From: Holothuria scabra
Taxonomy: Eukaryota; Echinodermata; Holothuroidea; Aspidochirotida; Holothuriidae
NCBI GenBank assembly: GCA_037179385.1
Contig: CM074188.1
Location: 26,925,318-26,989,317 of the forward strand
Length of the DNA stretch: 64,000 nucleotides
Reading direction: 5' to 3'
Under the pieces are notes generated by a model. The model searched no databases and was not told the DNA's origin. It saw nothing but the letters and a program-made list of their open reading frames with translations. The position numbers and the translations under genes were made by a program. Below, piece after piece: positions 55,327-64,000 of the stretch; the first letter of the stretch is position 1, and the number at the start of each line of letters is the position of its first letter.

Positions 55327-56819
55327 GTAAGATTCACAAATTCTTATTTGTTTCTAACCAATTTGACAACATTTAGACATTAAAGCGAATTTTTGTCATC
55401 GTTCACATTGGAACAGGTTGCAGGTATCTTTTCCAATATGTGACTCCCGGACAATTCATTTTAAGCATAGGTGCAATTTTGGATTCGATGATAAGAGAAA
55501 CCTATGCAATCATGGTGGCGTGTAGTATGCATGCGTGTGTGTGTGTATGTGTGTGTATGTGACGCTTTTGCTTGTAAACACGATATCTCAAGAAGGGTAA
55601 GTGTGACTGATCTCATATTTAGTGTGTGGGTTGGCCATATTGAGTAGATGATCCCTATTGTTTTTGGTGGAGGTCAAAGGTCATTTGGGTCACCAGAGGT
55701 CAAAAGGTCAAAACCTTGTTAACACCATATCTCATGAACGGTACATGTGACTGTTCTCATATTTGGTTTGTGGGTTGGTTATTTTGAGAAGATGATCCCT
55801 ATCGACTTTTGTGGAGGTCAAAGGTTATTTAAGGTCACGAGAGGTCAAATGGTAAATTCCTTAGAAATTGCTTGTAAACACGGTATCTCAAGAAAGGTAA
55901 GTGTGACTATTCTCATATTTGGGTGTGTGGGTTGGCCATATTGAGTAGATGATCCGTTTTTCTTTTTGGTGAAGATCAAAGGTCATTTGGGTTCAGGAGA
56001 GGTCAAAAGGTCAAAACCTTTGTAAACATGATATTTCAAGAAAGGTGCAATTGACTTTGCTAATTTTTGGGTGGGTGGGTTGGTTGTATTGATTGGATGT
56101 TCTGTGTCGATTTTCGTGGAGGTCAAAGGTCATTTGGGGTCATGTGAGGTCAAGACATCAAAACATAGTAACGGTATCCAAGAAAAATGCATGTGACTAA
56201 GCCCATCTTTAGTATGTGGGTTGGCCGTATTGAGATGGTGATCCCAGATGATTTTTGTGAAGGTCGAAGGTCATTTGGGGTCAGCAGTTTCAAAGTCTGA
56301 CAAACTTGCTTGCATAGAATTACAAGAAAGGTAACTTGTAGGGTCCTCATACCTAACATGTAGATGATGCATGATGAATAAATGATCCCTATAGTTTTTG
56401 GTGGACGTCAAATGTCACTTTGGTTCACAAGGGGTCAAAGTCTCAATATCATATTTACACAAATTTTCCATGGTTGGAGTCTTGGATACTGCAAAATTTC
56501 ACACATGTGGATGTGATATCATGAGCAGAACCCCAGTTCTAGTAGGAAGCGTTGATTCCTTGCATGTATACTTTGTGGGTACATTACGGAGCACTGTCAC
56601 TTTGAAAAACATTATGGAGCACTGGCAATTTGAAAAAAAAAAGATACGCTTAAATTTCAGTGGCAAGGAATCACTAAGTCATTTGGCTTTCTGGTTCTGT
56701 TGACATGTTCAATAAGACTTCAAAAACTGGTCTAAAAAGTCCTAAAATGCATTTAGCTTCAATATCTCAATATACTGTAGGAAACCTGGATAGATTTCAT
56801 ATGTGACATGTGGATGCAT

Positions 56820-56879
56820 TTCATTACATTACATTACATTACATTACATTACATTACATTACATTACATTACATTACAT
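56820..56879. repeat. Pure ATTAC pentamer run
   Basis: About 11 uninterrupted copies of CATTA/ATTAC. It sits exactly at the 3' end of the minus-strand LINE, so it is the LINE's simple-repeat tail. Confidence 0.88.
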
Positions 56880-59800
56880 ATTTGGTACAAACAAAGTGAA
56901 GGTACCAGGTAATTGGGTATAGACCAGAGATCTGAAACACCCACTGAGAAGTACGTGCACCCCTTACCCTAGCTAAGGAAGACCTAGTAAGTTGATATAT
57001 AAAGATCCGACAGTCTTTTATGAAAGCTATTAACAGATGGAATTTCCTGCAATTCCAAAGGAAGATCATTCCATAGTCTTGCAAAGTGAACATAAGGGGA
57101 ATTAAAGAAAGCTTGAGTCTTAGCAGTCCAGTGAAGAAGCCTTCCAGGTGCATGAATGCTAGGTCTAATAAACTCATTAAAATCAGCTGGACTACATGTT
57201 GAATTTCCCTGCCTATAAAAACCCTGTCCACACCTTTTTGCTTCAGTGGACGAAGGTCAATAAAAACCAGATAAGAAATTGCCCTACTGCTTGCCTTTCA
57301 CACCTCGCAAACAGTGGCACATATGGCTGGTATTATTCAGCCTTTGTTCACACCTTCCTCTAGCTGCCTCTTATCAAGCTTGTGGTTTCTTGGAGCTTGC
57401 TTGAATGATTTAAGCAGGAAGTCGGGTAAAATTTGATTACCCCACCAAACCTCCCTTTTGGTGGGAACTCGAGTGAAATATCTAATAGGGTAAGAAATTC
57501 CTCATGATGCCCATGAACAACTTTATGACCAAGAGCAAGCCTCTGTAAAGCAAGGTTGTGCTTGATACTGATAATATTAAAATACTTTAGTCTGTTTTCG
57601 TAAGACACCAAGTCATTTGGAAATTTCCTTCGATACAAAATTCTGGTTGCCCTCCTTTGGACAGCTTCTATAAGATCTAAATTACAAACATTAAGAGGAT
57701 GCCAAATAGAACCACAATACAGTAGCACAAGTAAGACAAGAGTTTTATATAAAATAGGGCTGTGCATTTTCGGTTAATTCACTATCCGTTTAACCGAATT
57801 TATTATCCGGCGGTTAACTGTTTAACCGAAAATGACGTAATGTTCACACAACAACAGAAAGTCAACATTTCCAAAGAGCGCCATCACGTTTGTACAGGAA
57901 AGTACAAGTCTAAAAATGGCGCTGTAAGTCATGTTCGCCCATGTAAGTATGTGGCAAAAATGTTGGTATTTTGTGCTGAGTTTATATCATATTTTCACAG
58001 TAAAAACCCATCCCGCATTTACTGAAGCTTTCTTCAGACCATGTGCACTTTTTAAAATTCCACCAACAGTTGTATTCCTGCCTGACCCTATGTTATATTG
58101 TCAGTTATTTCATGAAACACTCCCACACCGCTGTTTTGATGCAGCTTGCTTGCGATGCAGTGTTCAATACATGTACAGCGCTCACGTGTTTGTCATACTG
58201 TAGTAGCGATCTGTACAATTGCACTGTAAACGGCCCACCAGCCGCAGACAGCACAACCAAGCCCTATTATCCTGCATAAATTAAGGAATTCCCAGCATTC
58301 CTACTGTAAAGTTATTTACAGTAGGACTTATGGAATTTTATCATATGACGTCGTTACGAACGAAAACAATAATGCACGTGGTCCCATGCATGCAGTAGAC
58401 TTGCGTGCGTATCCGTTTTTACCACTTAACAAGGGACCATGTTTTGCACGATGACATCATATGCACAAGATCTATTGCAAAATTTGAATTGCCTCTGCAT
58501 TGTGATTGGTTCAAATACGTTGATTCTGAGCCAGCCAATCACAACTCGCGCCATCGCCTATGAGATTTAGTGTGTGAAAATACCAGACTTCCGCACGAAT
58601 TTCCCCATTGAGTTTGCGTTATGACTCTCGCACTTCGGAGGCTTAACATAGCTGGCATGTGCAGCCGGCCAAGCCCCGTGCTAAATTCACCAAGAAACGG
58701 CAGTACAAATCTCTGCGTACTTGGATTTTTCGGGGGTCTGACTTAAGTGTATTTCATTTGCTGATTATTTTGAAACAAGACCTAAGGTTTGGACAAGAAG
58801 TGGCAAAAATACGGGGATATTAATATCAAGAAGGAACCATAAGATAACGTTAATCGAGTCCATTTTTTGCTGTCCAAGACCGCTAAAAATTAGATCATTA
58901 TTTTTTACGTGCATCGTAGGGTTGACTTCTACAGTACAGTACATTATCGCAACTACAACCCAGTTGGTTCATCCAACTGCGTATGCTTATTCATAAAAGT
59001 CAACAAGGAATGTTCCATTTCTTATGATATTGGGCAAACAACAAAATGGCGGGAATTATCTGGTGCTTACGATCGTATTTTTACGGGTTAAATTTTTTCC
59101 AAATACTGCTAAGTAGCAGTGTTAGTACTAACAATGAAAAATAATGAAATTTTCGGAGATGTAGCATGATAAAATATTTCGAATAGCTACAGTGGGAAGA
59201 CTTATTCAAATATACTTTTGTGCCCTAATCATGGTCTCGCGGAGGTTTTATTGCCATAGAAATACAGGGCTTGGTCACTTTTGTTACAGCCCCCTGCTTG
59301 TCTTGTAGCTTTCTTTTCGCTTGGTAATCTCTCAAACATGCCGCTAATTTCTAAAGTTGTGCTTGGGTGTTGCTATTGAAGGGATTAGGAGACGAGCACA
59401 TGAAGTTCTGTCAACGAAAGTAACAGTGGGTGCGCCACTTGTCACTCATCATAATGTACTTAATTCGGGGAGCTGCCGCGGAATTAATCCGTTCAATCGA
59501 ACGGCCGATTTTAAAACTCTTTTTACAGTTATTGTTTGAGCGATAATTTGTGAGAAACTGACACTGTTTGTTGTGCGATGTTTGTGTAACAGTTTAATAA
59601 CAAAGCCACGCCGCGGCGACTGAGTTATTGGCAATACAAAAACGGTTAATCTATGAAGAGGAATCACGCACGAGTAACCGACGAGTCGGTCGGTTAACCG
59701 GTTAACCGATTAACCGTCACAGCCCTAATATAAAAGTAAGAAAGAGTCATGAGGCATCCCGTTTGTACAACGAGAAACAAATCCTACCAGTCTAGAGGCA

Positions 59801-60257
59801 GATTTACAAATATGATCAATATGATTGCTGAAAGAAAAATTGCTGCTAAATAGAACTCCTAGGAGTTGATAATTTTCAGTAACAGTAAGAGGATTGCTTC
59901 CCAGAAAATAATCATGAAAGACAATGTTGTTAGGTTTACACCTAGAGATATGCAGGATGGCACATTTAGAAGCATTTTAAGGAAGTTCATTATCAACAGA
60001 CCACTGAAAAACAGTGTTCAAGTCATTCTGTAAAATATCCTTGTCCCCTTGGCAGGTGATCGGTCTGATAATAGTGTGGTCATCTGCAAATTGAAATATT
60101 GTTGAGGAGAGGCCACAGGAAATGTCACTAACAAAAGTAAGAAACAGTATGGGGCCTAAAACGGATCCCTGTGGCACTCCACTAAAGTTATTCGTCCAAT
60201 CAGAAGATGCCCCTTGAAAGACCACTCCTTGCTGGTGCATCCAAAGGAAGTCCTTTA
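56880..60257 (-). mobile_element. CR1/L2-group LINE, 5'-truncated, interrupted by a hAT-like element
   Basis: On the minus strand: [11 protein letters not shown] (60151-60185), active-site F-A-D-D (about 60080-60090), then after the hAT-like insert the C-terminal Q-R-R-A-T-R-I-L (about 57650) and its 3' UTR, ending in (TAATG)n. The endonuclease and N-terminal RT are missing. It inserted inside a monomer of block D. It differs in sequence from the LINE at 7289-12510; fragments of this family lie at 16250-16392 and 17400-17705. Confidence 0.87.
57755..59727. mobile_element. hAT-like element, 1973 bp, inside the LINE
   Basis: TAGGGCTGTG at both ends in inverted orientation and a perfect 8-bp duplication ATATAAAA (57747-57754 and 59728-59735). 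Subterminal CGGTTAACCG-type repeats occur at both ends. The interior has short frames only, with no recognisable transposase, so it is non-autonomous. It splits the LINE coding region. Confidence 0.93.
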
Positions 60258-60779
60258 TAATCAGGAGATGGTCCCTTTTGTTTTTTGTGGGGGTCATAGT
60301 CTTGAAACCTTTTGAAATGCAATACTTCAAGATAGCTGCCTGCCTCTATGTTTTTCCATCTATCTATCTATGGCTTTTATGGAGGTCAAAGGTTGTCTAG
60401 GGCCACTGGTGGTCAAAATGTGAATGGCAACCTTGTAAGGTGTTCACACATCTTAAGGTGGGAAACTGAAATAGATTTCACATGTGGTATGTGGATGCTT
60501 ATTATGGTGAGAAGATGATCCTATTTTTGGTGGTGGAGGTCAATTAAAGGTCATGTGGGATAACAAAATTATTTTTTGAACCTGTAAGTATAACATTTGA
60601 ATGAGAAGATAATGGTACATGATGGGATTATTTGAAATGGAACATTTGTATCATCGAAACCTCAATGCATTTTTGCTTTCTGGTTCAAATAACAAGTAAT
60701 CTTGGAGTGTTCTTAAAAAAATCAATTTGTAGTGTGACTACTATGCGCACAAGTTTTGTCACAGGCTGTAGATCATGAG

Positions 60780-60930
60780 TATGCGTAAGGGTAGGAGTCT
60801 GGAGAAAAAGAAATCATGAGTGTATAGCACAGGTACAGGTACCAAGCAGCCATAAGTACAAGTGGGTACAGGTACCAGGTCACGAGTGTGGGTGGGTACA
60901 TGGACCAGGCCATAAGTACTGTGTAGACCA
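60780..60930. repeat. Degenerate GGTACAGGTACCA minisatellite
   Basis: GTACAGGTACCA recurs three times with CATAAGTAC and CACGAGT spacers. Short and imperfect. Confidence 0.5.
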
Positions 60931-61082
60931 TTAGGAACTCCTCTGCTTTAAGATTCAGAACCTAGTTTTGTAACCATTTAAACTGTTTATCTTTTACCAT
61001 AAAAAAACTTCCTGTGGTTACCACCCATAAAAAGTTAAACTGTGCAAAGGGAGAAAATAACAATAGTTTATCTGTTGTGTAG

Positions 61083-62009
61083 CCGTAGTTAATATATACT
61101 TCCCTGGTTGGGAAACTTAACGTGTACCTATACGCACGCACATACAAGTCCGGGCAGGTACATTGAGAACTTCAGAAAAGTGTGTCACGTGACATTGATG
61201 ATGCACACGATCAAATGGCATGTAAACACTGCATTAACAACCAACATAAAAAGTACAAAAAGTATGAATGAAAAGATTGGTGTTTTAGTGATCTGTAGTT
61301 CTAAAAACTAAGTGTTCACCTTCACAAGCACCCAAAGAGGCCATTCAAGTTCTTTTGCCTGCTGTGTTGGGCCTATTCTAAAAAATATGAGACACTGGGA
61401 CGAGCCTGTGAGATCACTTTGCAACCGGATTATGCCATGTTATCATATGTGTTAGCCTATGTAGGCTTAACAAAACGAAGAGCAAGCATTCGTCGCAGAG
61501 GAATGCATGCCATAAGAGGGAGATAAGAAAACATGAGGGCTGGAAAAAAAACGTATTCTGAGTAATACCCTGCTACAGTATATATGCCTTAAGTAGGAAT
61601 AAGCCCAGTGTTGTTTAGAGACTGCTATGTGCCGGCTAGCATGTTATGTTACGTAGTAATAACAAGACTACACTGTATAACTATACTTTTACTAGCTGCA
61701 CCATTGGTACGGCAACCTCGCACCTTACGACATCCACTATGTCTGTTGTTTTTCAATGAGCTGGACTGCTTTATTTCTTTCAATTGCAACACTAGTAACA
61801 ACATCATGTGCAAATTTTACCCCCTCCCCCTTGGATGGGTCACAATCAGTGTGTTTTAAAAAGCCTTTTTGACTGCCTTCGACAGTACCAACAATTGCTG
61901 TTCTGGCGTAATGTGCACTCTCACAGTCACGTGACCAGTAAATATGAGGGTTCCAACATACTGCCTTCACAGGCTGAGTTTCCCAACCAGGGATAGTACA
62001 ATAACTATG
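61083..62009. mobile_element. TIR element with TCCCTGGTTGGGAAACT core
   Basis: A perfect 17-bp inverted core (61101-61117 and 61977-61993) inside roughly 35-bp ends (CGTAGTTAATATATAC / CATAGTTATTGTACTA). Each side carries a GTCACGTGAC palindrome 60-85 bp inside (61184 and 61926). No transposase frame. One end is also found at 26090. Confidence 0.78.
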
Positions 62010-62417
62010 GTGTAACTGACTGGATAAAAAGGATTTTATTACACCCAACTTCCCCTTGTGAGGTCAGGTAAAACTGTCAAGATTTTTAAGGAGGGGAGCT
62101 CCTAATGGTACAAGGTCATGATCAAGTATGGATACGAGTATCAGTACTTGTGGTACTGTGTTGCCACACTCTTACAGATACGTTCATTGTACGTATAATT
62201 TCGTGCTAACAACAACAATGTGCTGTGTATCCTGATTGTGTCAGTCAGTTAGTCAGTCAAATTAATTTCTTTAATTTGCTGCCAAAATTTTCTGCACTGA
62301 TACCTACAAATGTGCAAAATTGGAACATCTCCAAAAGATAGCTATCATTGGTTGTTTTTGTTACCCTTTGCTACCCTCTCTGATGCAGCACAGTTCATGA
62401 ATCATGTAGCATGTTTG

Positions 62418-62565
62418 GAACCTACTGCTGTTGTGCGTGATGATCTGCATAAGCAATGGAGTAGGGAAACCAAGCCAGCAAGCCACTACTGGTAAAAAAG
62501 GCTGTGGCCGGCTCAACTTGAACCAATAGGTTGGAAACTGGGCCATAAAACTCCACCTAACTAAC
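62418..62565 (+). mobile_element. 5'-truncated SINE with perfect 13-bp target duplication
   Basis: Body GAACCTACTGCTGTTGTGCG to CTAACTAAC, flanked by TGTAGCATGTTTG on both sides (62405-62417 and 62566-62578). It lacks the tRNA head. The duplication proves insertion by LINE-type retrotransposition after 5' truncation. Confidence 0.93.
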
Positions 62566-62761
62566 TGTAGCATGTTTGTCGTGAACGACATTGTGCTGCT
62601 AAGTGGTATACAAAGGAAATCAAACCTGTTTAATCCACAAAGACATCATGCAACTGGAACTAGTTTCTATCTTACAGATGTGCACCATTAAACACAAGAT
62701 GAGTGTAAGTTAAATGAGTTATACCACCCTGCAATGTCGAAGGTAATCAAAAGTACTTTTG

Positions 62762-63015
62762 TATGGACGAATCCAATTAGCGATTGATTTTAGTGACTGT
62801 AGGCAGCCATTAGTGGGGTCCATTTAATCATCTTCATTTACTATCTACATGAATTTCAAATCCTCATTTCAGTGAAATTGAGAAAATTAAGATGCACTTT
62901 AGTGTACAACCATCCATGGAACAGGTAAGGAAGGAAATTTAAAGATTAAAGGTGATGGACCCCAGCAATGGCAGACTAAAATCAGACCACCACAATCTGT
63001 CAGGATTCGTCCATA
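62762..63015 (-). mobile_element. MITE with TATGGACG termini, copy 2
   Basis: TATGGACGAATCC at the left and its complement at the right. The minus strand lines up with 12515-12776 (GTGGTCTGATTTTAGTC, GCTGGGGTCC, TTTAATCTTT, ATTTCCTTCCTTACCTG). Confidence 0.8.
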
Positions 63016-63124
63016 GGATGTTCAGATGGATAGGTTATGATGAAGTGGATTCAATAATTTCGTTCATTGTTGGGTTGAAATTTTGGAGAAAAGCTCTGAC
63101 TTCAACCTGCTTGAGTACCATTCC

Positions 63125-63871
63125 TTTTTTTGGTTGCGATGATAAGAGAAACCAATGCAATCATGATGGCGTGTGTGTGTATGTGTGTATGTATGTGTGT
63201 GTGTGTATGTGTGTGTGTGTGTTTGTGACACTTTGCTTGTTAACACGATATCTCAAGATAGGAATGTCTGACAGTTTTCAAACTTGGTACATAGATGCGC
63301 CATATTAAGAGGAAGAACCCTATTGTTTTTGGTGGAGGTCAAAGGTCATCTGGGGTCACCAGGGGTCAAAGTCTAAAAACCTTGTTAACACGATATCTCA
63401 AGGTTGGAAACTTGGATAGATTTCATATGTGGTATGTGGATGCGTTATAGTCAGTAGATGGTCCCTATTGTTTTTGGCGGCGGTCAAAGGTCATCTGGGG
63501 TCACCGAGGGTCAAAGTCTGAAAATCTTGTTAACACGATATCTCAAGGCTGGAAGCTTGGATAGATTTCATATTTGGTATGTGGATGCGTTATAGTCAGT
63601 AGATAGTCCCTATTGTTTTTGGCCGAGGTCAAAGGTCATCTGGGGTCACCAGGGGTCAAAGTCTGAAAACCTTGTTAAAGCAATATCTCAAGGTAGGCAA
63701 CTTGGATAGATTTCATATTTGGTATGTGGATGCGTTATAGTCAGTAGATGGTCCCTATTGTTTTTGGCGGAGGTCAAAGGTCATCTGGGGTCACCGGGGG
63801 TCAAAGAATCTGAAAATCTTGTTCTACGATATCTCATGGTAGGAAACTTGGATAGATTTCATATTTGGTAT
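63125..63871 (+). repeat. Tandem repeat block E (most regular)
   Basis: GTTGCGATGATAAGAGAAAC, then GATGGCG and a TG run (63170-63222), then about 146-bp monomers (GATATCTCAAGG at about 63247, 63391, 63537, 63683). Perfect AGGTCAAAGGTCA at 63336, 63626 and 63771. A hAT-like element starts inside the last monomer. Confidence 0.87.
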
Positions 63872-64000
63872 TAGGGCTGTCAGCGATTAGCCATTAATGT
63901 CCAACCAATGTCGTTAGAAAAATGGTACTTGCGATTAATCGCATCTCATGCCCTTGGACTCTGACTTGCGTTAAGTAAACAAGGTATAGTCCTTCTTCAC
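63872..64000. mobile_element. Left end of a hAT-like element (cut by window end)
   Basis: TAGGGCTGTCAGCGATTAG interrupts a block E monomer in mid-unit, and GCGATTAATCGC follows as a subterminal palindrome. The likely 8-bp target is TTTGGTAT; the other end is outside the window. Confidence 0.7.

Larger units (their letters stand above)
55481..60661 (+). repeat. Tandem repeat block D, split by a LINE
   Basis: Left end GGATTCGATGA (55481), right end TCATCGAAACC (60651-60661), as in block B. After the TG run, monomers with perfect AGGTCAAAGGTCA at 55671 and 56120 run to about 56819. They resume at about 60258 (GAGATGGTCCC), in the middle of a monomer, after the LINE. Confidence 0.82.

Noticed and set aside
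57762..59539. Several 60-90-codon frames inside the 1973-bp hAT-like element
   Set aside because: They lack transposase motifs, overlap in many frames and are as short as chance allows.
55327..64000. Second half of SEA domain 3
   Set aside because: I looked for a phase-0 exon of about 230 nt starting with Val and found none. The region is repeats and mobile elements.
1..64000. CRISPR arrays, operons or bacterial signals
   Set aside because: The repeats are much longer than CRISPR units, and the gene has spliceosomal introns. Nothing bacterial is seen.
1..64000. LTR retrotransposons or endogenous retroviruses
   Set aside because: No paired LTRs, protease or integrase motifs were found. Both RT regions have LINE-type motifs.

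Overview
This window is animal (metazoan) nuclear DNA. It is AT-rich, has GT-AG introns, and is dominated by one large split gene on the + strand plus many transposable elements. The SEA plus calcium-binding-EGF architecture, a CR1-type LINE whose first ORF carries an SGNH esterase domain, and abundant hAT-like and other short inverted-repeat elements suggest a marine deuterostome invertebrate. An echinoderm is my best guess, but that is inference and not proof.

The gene: 21 exons can be read from 896 to 55326. Each has a plausible acceptor and donor, an intact frame and consistent phases. The gene enters from the left (no start codon or signal peptide seen) and leaves to the right (the third SEA domain is cut in half). 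Order of modules: 13 EGF modules (exons 1-12; exon 9 holds two), SEA 1 (exons 13-14), two EGF (15-16), SEA 2 (17-18), a Thr/Ser-rich mucin-like stretch (19), one EGF (20), first half of SEA 3 (21). EGF and mucin exons are symmetrical phase 1-1 units. Every SEA domain is split by a phase-0 intron at the same place. The product is an extracellular or membrane-anchored, mucin-like EGF/SEA glycoprotein. I do not recognise it as a named gene.

The introns: (i) five blocks of a roughly 140-150 bp tandem repeat, at about 2.1-3.7, 36.9-38.1, 52.1-53.3, 55.5-60.7 (interrupted) and 63.1-63.9 kb, carry perfect nuclear-receptor DR1 motifs. (ii) A dead CR1-like LINE lies at 7.3-12.5 kb (+) and a 5'-truncated LINE at 56.8-60.3 kb (-), with smaller fragments near 16.3 and 17.5 kb. 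(iii) Several hAT-like elements have visible 8-bp target duplications (16785, 34305, 43773, 57755, with one more starting at 63872), as do three small MITEs rich in TGACTCGAGTCA palindromes. (iv) A tRNA-derived SINE family includes one full-length copy (45541-45783). (v) Other inverted-repeat MITE families are present, one of them inserted 10 bp downstream of a splice donor.

Nested insertions give a relative chronology: tandem repeat, then LINE, then hAT at 55.5-60.7 kb; duplicated intron segment, then hAT at 16.8 kb; SINE-like repeat, then MITE at 38.9 kb. Most short open frames in the window are chance frames in introns or in repeats.
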